Source of the DNA: Membranihabitans marinus
GTDB lineage: Bacteria; Bacteroidota; Bacteroidia; Chitinophagales; Saprospiraceae
Reading direction: 5' to 3'
DNA: 64,000 bases
NCBI RefSeq assembly: GCF_021729155.1
Contig: NZ_JAJQYA010000023.1
Span: 1-64,000, forward strand
The notes beneath the pieces are model-generated. The model did not search any database. It worked only from the letters and a program-made list of their open reading frames with translations, and was not told the DNA's origin. Shown piece by piece: positions 34,400-44,319 of the stretch; the first letter of the stretch is position 1; every line of letters starts with the position of its first letter. A program made the translations under genes and the position numbers.

Positions 34400-35854
34400 T
34401 TATTTTGAATCACTGGAATTGATCACTTGGTGCTTGAGTTTTTCTGCTATCTTTTGATTTAGCCATGTTACAGATACAATCTTGCTATCGGAAGCAATCT
34501 TAGCTTGAAGAGCTTCCCATTTGTGAATTTCATGGTCTTCGATTTTTATCATTTGACCTAAGATGGAAATAAAACGCAAATGTCTATGAAATTTATCGGC
34601 CGACATCGATGGTTTTTTACGACGTAAATAGGTGTTGAAAGTAGGTAGGAAATTGGTTAGTAGGATTTTTTCATTCAGTTCGTAATAGGTCGCAGCCAAG
34701 GTCAATTTGGATTGTAAATTAAAGGATACATCAAGGTATTCTACATTCATTAGGCTCTCCATTACCTTATCGTATTCCTTCATATTGAAGTAGAGTTGAC
34801 CCAAGCTAAGCATCTTTGTCGCCAGTTGTTTGTCGGCTTCCAAATAGCCGTGGTTTTCTTCAATGAAGTTCTGAGCCCATTCAAATTCCTCAATTCTAAT
34901 TGCAATTAATACGATATTTCTAAAAGTCGTCGATGGAAGGACTTCCTTGGTCATTAGTAATCTATTGGCCAACATGGTTTCATACCATTCAAATGATTCG
35001 CGATAAAACTGGGTTTGATTTTGATTGATTTTTCCGATGCAATACGATAGGGCTATGGTAGAGAGCTCTCTTGAGTTACTGGGTTCGAGAATGTCAATGC
35101 AGTCCAGTAAAGTGTCCTTTAATGCGTAGTACATTTCATCTGCTATCTCAGATTGATAGGTTTTTACAGCGTAGTAATAGAGCTTGATTATGGGATTGTC
35201 TAAGAATTGCTGTTCTTCAATTAATTGGAATATGGTGTTGAGAAAGGGCAGTTCTTTTTCTATCTGGATATATTTTTGTCTAGAGAAAATACTGAGGGCT
35301 ACTCGGAGTTTTTCGATAATAAAGAACTGGTTGAGATTTTGATCCAGAGCCTCAATATTGGCTGGAGACCAAGCAGAACTCGAATGTTGAAGGGTCTCGT
35401 ATTCTATCTCCTCAATGCGATATTGGTAATAATAGGTAGACCCAGATATTTTCTTCCTGTTTAACAGTTGTTTCTTGGTCTTAGAAATCGCTGGTTTCAT
35501 TACATTGTCATCGATTTCTTGTTGTCGTAAATAGTGCAAGTAGTGTACACTTTTAGATTTTTGATTGTCGTGAAATTGGATGTGGGCAATTGCAGATTCC
35601 AATTCACTAAATAAATCGGTACACAATTTCCGAAATCGACCATCGTTAAATGCTTCTTTGCCAAATATTTTTCTCCACAGTTTTTCCTTGTCCAATATTG
35701 CAGAAGTCCCAGCAGCACTGGGAGCTAAAAGATCGAGTAACTTTATCACTTTAGGACTATCACTGCTTAATCCAGATTGCAAAAAGGACTTAATTCTTTT
35801 AATTTCTCTGTCAGATATTTGATTTAGGAGCTGGTATAATTTGGTTTTTTCCAT
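34400..35854 (-). CDS. helical (TPR-like) protein of unknown function
   Basis: A 484-residue, almost entirely alpha-helical cytoplasmic protein with repeated helix pairs in the second half (such as LATKMLSLGQLYFNMKEYDK and LTLAATYYELNEK), which suggests TPR-like repeats. The N-terminus (MEKTKLYQLLNQISDREIKR) followed by FLQSG resembles a family present in many copies in Saprospira-type Bacteroidota genomes; this is recognition by pattern only. ATG 35854 is preferred over TTG 35875 and ATG 35863 because relatives begin at this leucine-rich helix. There is no signal peptide. It is divergent from the secreted protein gene at 35950. Confidence 0.7.
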   Translation of the reverse strand: MEKTKLYQLLNQISDREIKRIKSFLQSGLSSDSPKVIKLLDLLAPSAAGTSAILDKEKLWRKIFGKEAFNDGRFRKLCTDLFSELESAIAHIQFHDNQKSKSVHYLHYLRQQEIDDNVMKPAISKTKKQLLNRKKISGSTYYYQYRIEEIEYETLQHSSSAWSPANIEALDQNLNQFFIIEKLRVALSIFSRQKYIQIEKELPFLNTIFQLIEEQQFLDNPIIKLYYYAVKTYQSEIADEMYYALKDTLLDCIDILEPSNSRELSTIALSYCIGKINQNQTQFYRESFEWYETMLANRLLMTKEVLPSTTFRNIVLIAIRIEEFEWAQNFIEENHGYLEADKQLATKMLSLGQLYFNMKEYDKVMESLMNVEYLDVSFNLQSKLTLAATYYELNEKILLTNFLPTFNTYLRRKKPSMSADKFHRHLRFISILGQMIKIEDHEIHKWEALQAKIASDSKIVSVTWLNQKIAEKLKHQVINSSDSK

Positions 35855-35949
35855 ATTTAACATTGTAATAAGCAAAGCTATGGCCTTGTTGTGATATTAA
35901 TACGTTGAATAGTCGTATATTGCATAGGAATCCCGTAATCCTAACGAAC

Positions 35950-38310
35950 ATGTTGCAATGTAAGTATCGCATTCAATTTATCTTGTGTTTTTTTATAATT
36001 CTTCAATCACAGATTGGACAATCCCAGAATTTAGCCAATTTTCAAGAAGAAAAATTCATTGTTGGTGAAAAATGGCAAAAGGAGATCCAAAGCACATCAA
36101 AACCTGTGGTTTTTCAATCTCCAAAATACGGATCTTTTGAAATAAGTGCACGCAATAATCAAACTTACGACTTAATTTATGACAACGGAGGACATAATCA
36201 ATACGATACCGTCCTGTTGTTGGTCGACCAACAAATCTTATCTTTTGCATTAAAACCAAAATTTATTGTAGCCAATACCGAAGTGGTTTACGGTTATACT
36301 GGTTTAAATGAAACCGTTGATGTATTGGATAACGATCGTTCTTATTCTAGTAAAGAGGTCAAGTATCTACCGTTTCAAGAAGGATTGGTGGTTAGTAAAG
36401 CGGGAGAAAGAGTAAGAATAAGTAATGTAGAGAAGGGGATTCAATATTTTGTGTATACCGCATGTGATGACCTCGGACAATGCGATGAAGCCAAGGTTGC
36501 GGTGATTGGCTTACAGCCCGATTGGACGAATGAAAAAATATCTTGGTTTTATTACAACAATGAATCCATGGATTTACCTCTGCCAGGAGATGATTTTTAT
36601 TTATTTTCTTCTAATTTGCCTGGGGTGGAAATTACCGCTGATCATCAATTACACCTGCCCTCCAATTCTACAGCCAAAGGTCGCTATGAGGTAGTGGTTA
36701 AAGATCTTCAGGGCAGACAATTGTCCTTTGATCTCACCCTCGATAACCCCTGGAATTACAATACCTTTAATCAGCCGGATCGAATATATATTCATCCAGG
36801 TCAGAGTTTGAAAGTGGATATTAGCCAGAATGATTTGTTGGAAAATATTCAGGAAGTATTAAATATTGGTCAAGGTATTCAAGTTAGAAAATCTGGTAAT
36901 GGAGAGGTCAATGTGACCAGCTTAAATAGTTTTCAAGGTATCACCTCATTTGACTATATTTCCTGTGCTTTTGGAATTTGTGATACCGCCAAGGTGGAAG
37001 TCTATGTCGATGCTTTTAAACCAGCACTTTCGACATTTAAATTTGATATTGATCCCAATGCTGATTATGTACTGCCCTTTGACAATCCCAATCCCAATTT
37101 TGAATTGGAAATAATAGAGCAAGGGAATAAGGGAATAGCTAGCATCTTGCCTGGAAATTTAATTAAATACAGTCCAAGTGAGAATTTTTCTGATGAAGAT
37201 AAAGTGAGATTTAAATACTCGGTCAATACTGCCAATTATCAGTTCTCCAGTGAGCATGAAATTATCTTTAGGCCTTCATCACTGAGCTTTGATGCCAATT
37301 GTGATAAATGTATTTGGTCGGGAGATACAGATTTGTCCAATGTAGTTGACTTTAAAGATATTCAGTCCATAGCTCGCTATATAGGAGAAGTGGGGTCTCA
37401 ACGCAATGGAGGTGTTCTGTGGAAGCCTCAGAATAACGAGGAGTGGTTTAATCAAGAAAATAAGAATATTCAATATTTTGATGCTGACGGAGATGGAATT
37501 ATCACCAAGGACGATGTCTATCCTGTAGTGTATCACTATGGATTGCATCACGGTCTTTTCTCCACCCCAATAGCGGATCCCAGTATCCCCGTGCAAATCC
37601 AAACTTCTAAGTCAGTACTCCAGCCAGGAGATATCGTAGAGTTGGGAATATATTTGGGAGATGAAGACAGCCAATTAAGAGGGGTTAATGGAATCAGTTT
37701 GGAGGTGAATTACGACCAAGATTTGGTAGATGGTGAAGATGTCAAAGTTTTAAACGATCATTCCACTTGGTTGAAATCCAATGAGCCCACCATTGAAGTG
37801 GTTACTCAAGGGCTGTCCAACAACGTGGTTGCCGGTCAATATAGAGTATCTACCTTCGATCAAAATGGACATGGATTGGCCATGAAAATGAGTATTATTG
37901 TCGAAGATGAAATTGAAGGTTTTACCACCATTCGTTCGGCGAAAAAAGAATTGGAGTTAGAATTAAAAAATATTGTAGTTCACACTGCCTTTGGCAGTAT
38001 TTCATTGCCCGATCAAAAAATAGTCATTCCTTTTAGCGAAGATCTAGACTCGGATACCGATCTGGGGCAAAATTGGAATGTCTTTCCCAATCCAACCACG
38101 AATGAGATCTCCATCTCAGGAGAGGACTTATACAAAATTGAACAGCTCACTATATATAATATGCAGGGGCAGGTGATGAATTCAGTCGAAGTAGATTATC
38201 GGCAAGATTTGCCGCGAATGTACCTCGACCGATTGGTGGAAGGGATGTATTTGTTGGAAATAACAGCCGATGGCAAAAAGGCAGTTAAGAGATTTTCAGT
38301 AATACATTAA
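35950..38310 (+). CDS. secreted dockerin-containing protein with type IX sorting tail
   Basis: A 786-residue surface or secreted protein. The start ATG 35950 opens a signal peptide (MLQCKYRIQFILCFFIILQS); an in-frame TTG at 35905 would spoil it. The first ~450 residues contain beta-sandwich repeats with cysteine-bearing segments (YTACDDLGQCDEAKVAV and YISCAFGICDTAKVEVY), each a probable disulfide pair. A dockerin-like pair of Ca-binding loops follows (GDTDLSNVVDFKDIQ and DADGDGIITKDDVYP). Next is a cohesin-like stretch (GDIVELGIYLG ... GVNGISLEVNYDQDLVDG). The last ~75 residues are a T9SS type-A sorting domain (VFPNPTTNEISIS ... VEGMYLLEITADGKKAVKRF). Function is unknown; adhesion or matrix building is plausible. 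Confidence 0.85.
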   Translation: MLQCKYRIQFILCFFIILQSQIGQSQNLANFQEEKFIVGEKWQKEIQSTSKPVVFQSPKYGSFEISARNNQTYDLIYDNGGHNQYDTVLLLVDQQILSFALKPKFIVANTEVVYGYTGLNETVDVLDNDRSYSSKEVKYLPFQEGLVVSKAGERVRISNVEKGIQYFVYTACDDLGQCDEAKVAVIGLQPDWTNEKISWFYYNNESMDLPLPGDDFYLFSSNLPGVEITADHQLHLPSNSTAKGRYEVVVKDLQGRQLSFDLTLDNPWNYNTFNQPDRIYIHPGQSLKVDISQNDLLENIQEVLNIGQGIQVRKSGNGEVNVTSLNSFQGITSFDYISCAFGICDTAKVEVYVDAFKPALSTFKFDIDPNADYVLPFDNPNPNFELEIIEQGNKGIASILPGNLIKYSPSENFSDEDKVRFKYSVNTANYQFSSEHEIIFRPSSLSFDANCDKCIWSGDTDLSNVVDFKDIQSIARYIGEVGSQRNGGVLWKPQNNEEWFNQENKNIQYFDADGDGIITKDDVYPVVYHYGLHHGLFSTPIADPSIPVQIQTSKSVLQPGDIVELGIYLGDEDSQLRGVNGISLEVNYDQDLVDGEDVKVLNDHSTWLKSNEPTIEVVTQGLSNNVVAGQYRVSTFDQNGHGLAMKMSIIVEDEIEGFTTIRSAKKELELELKNIVVHTAFGSISLPDQKIVIPFSEDLDSDTDLGQNWNVFPNPTTNEISISGEDLYKIEQLTIYNMQGQVMNSVEVDYRQDLPRMYLDRLVEGMYLLEITADGKKAVKRFSVIH

Positions 38311-38441
38311 AATTCATAAAGCGATATATTCAATTCTATAGTTTCCGACCCTCTATACTTCTATAGACAAAAGGCGAAATATACTTTATTAATATACTAG
38401 TTTGAATACCAAATGCATTTGGTATTAGCCATAAAACAGGA

Positions 38442-39143
38442 CTACAATCGTCTGGTATTGACGATGTCCAATAAGTCGTCCTTATAGTTTTTGCCAATGG
38501 GTAATTTCACTCTTTCATTTTTTATGATCAATTCTAGATAATTGCCTTCTACCGATTTGATTTTATCTAAATTGACAATATAAGATCGGTGAATTCTTAT
38601 GAAATTATGACTAGAAAGCTTTTCTTCCAGACTCTTCATCGTCTGAAGGGTAACAATTTTCGATATTTCGGTTTTGATAATGACATAATCTTTTAAACCT
38701 TCGATATAAAAGATTTCATCAAAATGAAGTCGGTGAAGCTTTTTGTCCGATTTTACAAAGATACTGTCTTCGAATGCTTCCGTGTTTTTCCCTAAATCCT
38801 GTCGAACTTTGTCGATGGCTTTTTCAAATCTCTCTTTAGATATCGGTTTCAATAAATAATCTACTGCCTCGAGTTCAAAACCCTCTAATGCATATTCTTT
38901 AAATGCTGTAGTAAATACAACAAGTGGAGGATTTTCAAGAATTTTTAAAAAATCAATTCCATTTAGCTGAGGCATTTGAATGTCCAGGAACATTACATCA
39001 ACTTCTTGTTCTTTTAATATTTTGTTGGCATCTAAGGCATTATTACAGGTGCCTACCAGTTCAAAATCTTCGTAGTTGGCTATATATGTCTCTAATATTT
39101 CCTGAGCCAATGGTTCGTCGTCTACTATTATGGTCTTAATCAT
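38442..39143 (-). CDS. LytTR-family response regulator
   Basis: A 233-residue two-component regulator. The receiver domain (1-~120) has the acidic pair D8-D9, phospho-acceptor Asp 54 in MFLDIQMPQLNG and the Lys of VVFTTAFKEYALEGFE. The C-terminal LytTR DNA-binding domain (about 130-230) shows FVKSDKKLHRLHFDEIFYIE, HNFIRIHRSYIVNLDKI and VEGNYLELIIKNERVKLPIG. Its gene is 10 bases behind the cognate sensor kinase gene on the same strand, so the pair is one operon. LytTR regulators bind short direct repeats; I could not identify target sites nearby. Confidence 0.95.
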   Translation of the reverse strand: MIKTIIVDDEPLAQEILETYIANYEDFELVGTCNNALDANKILKEQEVDVMFLDIQMPQLNGIDFLKILENPPLVVFTTAFKEYALEGFELEAVDYLLKPISKERFEKAIDKVRQDLGKNTEAFEDSIFVKSDKKLHRLHFDEIFYIEGLKDYVIIKTEISKIVTLQTMKSLEEKLSSHNFIRIHRSYIVNLDKIKSVEGNYLELIIKNERVKLPIGKNYKDDLLDIVNTRRL

Positions 39144-39153
39144 GGTTTTATAG

Positions 39154-40215
39154 TTATAAGTTTATAATTAAATTTACTTCAAATTCGTCAATTCTTTTTT
39201 TAATATCCAATCTATGTCTGTTGGGATAGAGCAATTCTAAGCGTCGCTTTGCATTTTCCAATCCAATACCACCACTTTTTTTCTGTAGATTGGCGATGTG
39301 TAATTGTGGTGATACACTATTGACGATTTTAAAATTCAGGTTGTGGTTGTCAACGGTACATTTCAGACGGACAAATCCTTCAGAGACGTTATTGACTCCA
39401 TGTTTGAAGCTATTCTCTACAAATGTGATAAGGAGTAGGGGAGCTATATTGTGGCCGTCAAGAGGCCCGTCAATAGTGAAGGATATTTCATTGTTTTTAC
39501 CCTTTCTGACTTTTTCAAGTTCTAAATAGTTTCTGATATAATTGATTTCTTGTTCTAGGGGAACAACAGCCTCATTGCAATCATAGAGCATATATCTCAT
39601 GATCTCTGACAACTTAAGTACGAGTTCTGGTGCTTCGTCAGATTTTTTCAGGGTATGGGCGTATATACTATTTAGAGAATTGAACAAGAAATGTGGATTG
39701 ATCTGAGTTTTTAAAAAATTGAGTTCCGTCTCTATATTCGTAGTATACAGGGCGGCAACTTCTCCTCTTTTTTTCAGCCAATCAATGATAATGGCGTAAA
39801 TTAGTGAGGCCAAGGCCACAAAAATTTCAATCAATATCACTGTGGTGTAGTTAAAGTAGTAGAGATTGGCCAAGGAGGGATATTGCCGATATATAATGAT
39901 CCTCAAACTAATATATACCGGTGTTATCAATAGAATGCCGGTTATCAATAAGACAATATACAAGAGTGTTTTTTGATTGAATAGGTATTTGGGGACTAAA
40001 TACAATATATTCACATACACTATAGTGGCAAAGAACAAAGTAATGGTTAGGTTTGATACAATATTGGTAATTACGTCCAATTTTTGGATATCTAAGAATA
40101 CCAAGGTGCAAAAAAACACCACCCAAAATACAATATGTAGAGGTTTGGAATACTGGGCAGCATATTTATATATATGAGCGTTGAGATATGCGTTATTTTT
40201 ATTTACTTTTGTCAT
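39154..40215 (-). CDS. LytS/YpdA-type sensor histidine kinase
   Basis: A 353-residue inner-membrane kinase. About four hydrophobic segments fill residues 28-145. They are followed by the His_kinase domain with the phospho-acceptor in QINPHFLFNSLNSIYAH (His 175), and by an ATPase domain with LLLITFVENSFKHGV (N-box) and GGIGLENAKRRLELLYP. There is no separate sensory domain, so the membrane part must sense the signal. It precedes the LytTR regulator gene, to which it should pass phosphate. Confidence 0.95.
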   Translation of the reverse strand: MTKVNKNNAYLNAHIYKYAAQYSKPLHIVFWVVFFCTLVFLDIQKLDVITNIVSNLTITLFFATIVYVNILYLVPKYLFNQKTLLYIVLLITGILLITPVYISLRIIIYRQYPSLANLYYFNYTTVILIEIFVALASLIYAIIIDWLKKRGEVAALYTTNIETELNFLKTQINPHFLFNSLNSIYAHTLKKSDEAPELVLKLSEIMRYMLYDCNEAVVPLEQEINYIRNYLELEKVRKGKNNEISFTIDGPLDGHNIAPLLLITFVENSFKHGVNNVSEGFVRLKCTVDNHNLNFKIVNSVSPQLHIANLQKKSGGIGLENAKRRLELLYPNRHRLDIKKRIDEFEVNLIINL

Positions 40216-40377
40216 AGTTTTAATCTCCGTAAATGAAGTATATATTTTTTAGTGTAAAAAGAATTTTATACAATATTTCATTAAATTTAGACAAACAGAG
40301 GAGAAAGTCCATCAAGTGATGGTTTCTAGAATGTTATTAATTATTAATTTTAAAAAAATCAAAAGCGTTTAAAAAAA

Positions 40378-41256
40378 ATGGAAGTTTTTTTGTTTCCGGG
40401 TCAAGGTGCCCAATTTACCAGTATGGGACTTGAACTTTACAGGTCTAGTGCCAAGGCCAAATCACTATTTAAAGAGGCAAACAACATTCTAGGTTACGAC
40501 ATCAACGAGATAATGTTTGAAGGAACTGAAGAAGAATTGGCTCAAACCAGAGTAACTCAGCCAGCTATATTTATCCATTCGGTAATTACAGCTAAGATAT
40601 TGGGCGTAGATAAAACTCCTGCCATGATGGCTGGACATTCTCTGGGTGAGTTTTCGGCACTTACCGTTGCCGGAGCACTTAGTTTTGAGGATGGGCTTAC
40701 TTTAGTCAAAGAAAGAGCCCTTGCTATGCAAGATGCTTGCGATATGACGGAGGGAACAATGGCTGCTATATTGGGCTTGGCAGATGAGAAGATCGAAATG
40801 ATATGTAAGAGTATCGACGATATCGTAGTGCCAGCCAACTACAATTCACCTGGGCAATTAGTTATTTCAGGTTCAATAGAGGGAATTAATTTGGCAGTAG
40901 AAGAACTAAAAAAAGCTGGAGCTAAACGCGCAATTATACTAAAAGTAGGGGGGGCATTTCACTCGCCACTTATGCAGCCGGCAGAAGATCATTTGGCGGA
41001 TTCCATTGAGGAAGTTGAGTTTTTAGCACCTCAAGTACCGGTTTATCAGAATGTGACTGGATTGCCTGAAACCGATCCCGAAATTATAAAGGAAAATCTA
41101 TTGTCTCAGTTGACAGCACCGGTGATGTGGACCCAGACTATGTTGGAAATGATAAAGAATGGGGGGAAACAATTTTATGAGATCGGAGGCAAAGGAGGTA
41201 TTCTTCAGGGATTATTGAAAAAAGTGGATAGAAGTATCGAAACATACTCTTTGTAA
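40378..41256 (+). CDS. fabD: malonyl-CoA:ACP transacylase
   Basis: A 292-residue enzyme that loads malonyl groups onto acyl carrier protein for fatty-acid elongation. It shows FLFPGQGAQFTSMG (4-17), the nucleophile elbow GHSLGEFSAL (86-95, Ser 88), the YNSPGQLVISG segment, and catalytic His 195 in GGAFHSPLM. Length and motifs are standard. It heads an apparent operon with the YqgE-like and ABC-F genes (gaps of 12 and 7 bases), neither of which is a fatty-acid gene. Confidence 0.96.
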   Translation: MEVFLFPGQGAQFTSMGLELYRSSAKAKSLFKEANNILGYDINEIMFEGTEEELAQTRVTQPAIFIHSVITAKILGVDKTPAMMAGHSLGEFSALTVAGALSFEDGLTLVKERALAMQDACDMTEGTMAAILGLADEKIEMICKSIDDIVVPANYNSPGQLVISGSIEGINLAVEELKKAGAKRAIILKVGGAFHSPLMQPAEDHLADSIEEVEFLAPQVPVYQNVTGLPETDPEIIKENLLSQLTAPVMWTQTMLEMIKNGGKQFYEIGGKGGILQGLLKKVDRSIETYSL

Positions 41257-41268
41257 TAAGTCGCTTTA

Positions 41269-41838
41269 ATGTCGACACATAATATGGATATAAAAATAGA
41301 AAACGGATATATATTATTGGCAGAGCCATTTATGATGGACGATCAATTCAAACGGGCAGTAGTCTTGGTTTGTGATCGTCACTCTGACGGGACTGTTGGT
41401 TTTATAATGAATAAACCGATGCAACCCAATGTTTGCGAAATTTTAGAAGATTTTCCAAATTGTGAGTGTAAGTTGCACTACGGCGGTCCTGTTTCCCATG
41501 ATACTATCCATTTTCTTCATAACCGTGGAGACATCATTGACAATAGTTTACAAGTGGATAAGGATTTGTATTGGGGGGGAGATTATGATCAACTAAAAGA
41601 GTGTTTTAATAATAAACTGATGACTGCGAAGGACATAAGATTCTTCGTGGGATATGCGGGATGGTCGGCGGGACAACTCGAGGAAGAATTGTCATACCAC
41701 TCTTGGGTGGTTTCTAAAATGAATATACAGCGATTGTTTGCATTGGATCAAGAAAACCTATGGGCAGAAGCGATGAGTGATAAAGGGGGAACCTATCAAG
41801 TAATATCACATATTTCAGAATTCTCTAATTTAAATTAA
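41269..41838 (+). CDS. YqgE/AlgH-family protein (UPF0301)
   Basis: A 189-residue cytoplasmic protein of the YqgE/AlgH family. The motifs are GYILLAEPFMMDDQFKRAVVLVCDR near the N-terminus, then GTVGFIMNKPM, LHYGGPVSHDTIHFLH and FVGYAGWSAGQLEEEL. The last three are the family hallmarks. The biochemical role is not established for the family. It lies between fabD and the ABC-F gene with very short gaps. Confidence 0.93.
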   Translation: MSTHNMDIKIENGYILLAEPFMMDDQFKRAVVLVCDRHSDGTVGFIMNKPMQPNVCEILEDFPNCECKLHYGGPVSHDTIHFLHNRGDIIDNSLQVDKDLYWGGDYDQLKECFNNKLMTAKDIRFFVGYAGWSAGQLEEELSYHSWVVSKMNIQRLFALDQENLWAEAMSDKGGTYQVISHISEFSNLN

Positions 41839-41845
41839 TAGCAAT

Positions 41846-43774
41846 TTGTTAACGATACAGGGACTAAGTCTATATTTTGGGGATCGGATTATATTTAATC
41901 GAATCCAATGTAGTTTTAAAGACAATACCAAATATGGCTTATTGGGTAAGAATGGAGCGGGAAAGAGTACGCTGATGAAGGTGCTGATTGGTGAGATTAA
42001 GCAGGATGCTGGTCAGATAGAAATCCCCAGTAGTTATACTATTGGTTATCTCTCCCAACATATTGATCTGCAAAAAGATTTGACGGTAAAAGAAAATGCC
42101 GCCATGGCATTTGCACAGATTCAAAAAATCGAAAATAAACTTGAAGTCTTAAACAATGAGTTGGGCAATCGCAGTGATTATGAATCAGATGAATATCATG
42201 CCATTATACAGCAGATATCAGATTTAAGTGACAAATTGGCCTATTACGGTGCTGCCTCCATGGAGGGACAGATCGAATCCGTCCTCAAGGGATTGGGATT
42301 TACCAGCACTACCATGGACAAGGGAGTGAGTGAATTGAGTGGAGGATGGCAAATGAGGGTGCAATTGGCAAAAATATTATTGGCCAAACCATCTGTCTTA
42401 CTTCTGGATGAGCCGACCAACCACTTGGATATAGATTCAATTATCTGGTTGGAGAAATTTCTTCGGGACTACCAGGGCATTGTTCTATTGATATCTCACG
42501 ATAAAGAATTTTTGGACAATATCGTATCTGAAGTTTACGAATTGGACAATGGACGGTTGGAACAGTACGTGAGTAATTACTCTGGTTATTTGAAGTTAAA
42601 AGAAGAGCGGATATCCATTAAACAAGCCGCCTATGAAAACCAGCAAAAATTAATAGCCGATAAAGAACGGACCATTGAGAGATTTAGAGCAAAAGCGAGT
42701 AAAGCTTCGATGGCTAAGTCAATGGAAAAAAGCTTGGAAAAATTGGATCGCGTCGATGAAGTAATTATCGACGAAAAAAGTGTTCGAGTCATGTTCCCTC
42801 CCGTCCGTAGATCGGCCAATGAGGTGGTGAAAGTGGTGGATGCATCTAAATCCTTTGGCGCATTGAAAGTTTTCTCCAATGTGAATATGGAAATCCTAAG
42901 GGGAGAGCGAGTGTCTTTTGTCGGTCAGAATGGACAAGGTAAGTCTACATTAACTAAGATTATCGTCAATACTCTGAAACCGAGTACAGGAATTGTAAAG
43001 CTTGGACAAAATGTGGATTTGGGTTATTTTGCTCAAAATCAAGTAGATTTTTTGCCTCCTGATATGACGCCATTAGCCTATATGGAACAAGAAAGTCCCG
43101 AGGCAATGCGACCTAAAGTAAGGTCAATATTGGGTTCTTTTTTATTTAGCGGGGAAGAAGTTGAGAAAAAGATCAAGGTGTTGTCCGGAGGGGAGAAGAC
43201 GCGGTTGGCCATTGCCAGATTGTTGTTATTTCCCATCAATTTCCTTGTCTTAGATGAACCTACTCACCACTTAGATCTACAGACCAAGGCCATTTTAAAA
43301 CAATCCTTAATGGATTATAAAGGTACTTTGTTGGTCGTGTCTCACGATAGAGACTTGCTCGTGGGGTTGACTGATAAAACGTATGAGTTTAGAGATGGTG
43401 TAGTGCACGAATATCTCGGAGATATCAATTATTTCTTGAAAAAGAGAAATGAAGATAATATGAGGGCAATAGAACAGAACAAAGCTCAATCTTCGAATAA
43501 TGGTGCAAAAAAAGAACTTTCTCGAGAAGAGAAAATGCAATTGTTTGAAAAAAAGAAACAAGTGCAAAAAGATATCCAAAAATTGGAGCGAAAGATTGAG
43601 CGGTTAGAAGTCAAAAAATCTTCCCTCGAAAAGGATATGGCAGAACAAGGATTTTACGAAAGAAGTGAATCGGTTGATATTATGAAATCCCATGAAGAGA
43701 TATCTACTGAACTCAATCAAGTAATGATGGACTGGGAGGAATTGGTCGAGACTTTTGAAGTCCTAGAAGAATAG
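41846..43774 (+). CDS. ABC-F ATPase (Uup/EttA-like)
   Basis: A 642-residue protein with two ABC nucleotide-binding domains and no membrane segments, as in ribosome-associated ABC-F factors. Domain 1: Walker A GKNGAGKST, signature LSGGWQM, Walker B LLLDEPTNHLD. Domain 2: GQNGQGKST, LSGGEKT, LVLDEPTHHLD. A charged linker (about 235-300) joins them, and a coiled-coil tail (about 545-642) follows, as in Uup. The start must be the TTG at 41846: the next in-frame ATG would remove the first beta-strand and Walker A approach. TTG starts are uncommon, so expression may be held low or coupled to the yqgE stop 7 bases upstream. Confidence 0.95.
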   Translation: MLTIQGLSLYFGDRIIFNRIQCSFKDNTKYGLLGKNGAGKSTLMKVLIGEIKQDAGQIEIPSSYTIGYLSQHIDLQKDLTVKENAAMAFAQIQKIENKLEVLNNELGNRSDYESDEYHAIIQQISDLSDKLAYYGAASMEGQIESVLKGLGFTSTTMDKGVSELSGGWQMRVQLAKILLAKPSVLLLDEPTNHLDIDSIIWLEKFLRDYQGIVLLISHDKEFLDNIVSEVYELDNGRLEQYVSNYSGYLKLKEERISIKQAAYENQQKLIADKERTIERFRAKASKASMAKSMEKSLEKLDRVDEVIIDEKSVRVMFPPVRRSANEVVKVVDASKSFGALKVFSNVNMEILRGERVSFVGQNGQGKSTLTKIIVNTLKPSTGIVKLGQNVDLGYFAQNQVDFLPPDMTPLAYMEQESPEAMRPKVRSILGSFLFSGEEVEKKIKVLSGGEKTRLAIARLLLFPINFLVLDEPTHHLDLQTKAILKQSLMDYKGTLLVVSHDRDLLVGLTDKTYEFRDGVVHEYLGDINYFLKKRNEDNMRAIEQNKAQSSNNGAKKELSREEKMQLFEKKKQVQKDIQKLERKIERLEVKKSSLEKDMAEQGFYERSESVDIMKSHEEISTELNQVMMDWEELVETFEVLEE

Positions 43775-43947
43775 TATTTTCACTAGACTTTTATTCTATA
43801 GTTGTTCTCTATTACCTGTCCCGACAAGGCAGATACTCTTCCTATGATATAAATCCTTCAACTGTGGTTGGGACTATAAATACATATGGTATTGGTCAAT
43901 CTATGGATATAGACAGCCTTAGAACTATGTCCTATGTAGAGGTTCAC

Positions 43948-44292
43948 CTATCTTTCATCTTGCCACAATACAGTGACTACAGTATCAGTAAGTACGGGGC
44001 AATTTCCGTCACCCTCACCAGTAATCCCGCCATCAGGAGCACAGACTACGTTGCAAAAACCGTCGTAGAGATAGTTGAATTGATCACAACAGTCAGAAGT
44101 GATGTAGTAGTATGTCCCACTAGGAGTTTCCCACTCCTCGACAATGGCTGGTGGATTCTGTTTGTGTAAGGTCTTTAAGGACTCTATTTTGGCTTGAATA
44201 CATGTAGGTATATCTACCTCGTCTTTGTTTTTGTCACAACTCATTGTAAAAGACCAAACCAATAGTGCTATAATTAGATATTTGTTAGTCAT
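43948..44292 (-). CDS. DUF6970-type lipoprotein
   Basis: A 114-residue lipoprotein with lipobox FTMSC (Cys 19). The mature part matches the pattern I associate with DUF6970: CIQAKIESLK, then EEWETPSGTYYYITSDCCDQFN, then LYDGFCNVVCAPDGGITGEGDG and NCP. Six conserved cysteines would form disulfides in the periplasm or at the surface. Function is unknown; in Bacteroidota such proteins often stand alone. It lies behind the polyprenyl synthase gene on the same strand with a 27-base gap. A plus-strand frame (43864-44169) is a shadow. Confidence 0.82.
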   Translation of the reverse strand: MTNKYLIIALLVWSFTMSCDKNKDEVDIPTCIQAKIESLKTLHKQNPPAIVEEWETPSGTYYYITSDCCDQFNYLYDGFCNVVCAPDGGITGEGDGNCPVLTDTVVTVLWQDER

Positions 44293-44319
44293 TTTGATTT
44301 GTGTTAATATTTTAAATAA

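Noticed and set aside
43864-44169. 101-codon plus-strand frame
   Set aside because: Largely antisense to the DUF6970 lipoprotein, whose lipobox and cysteine pattern are convincing.
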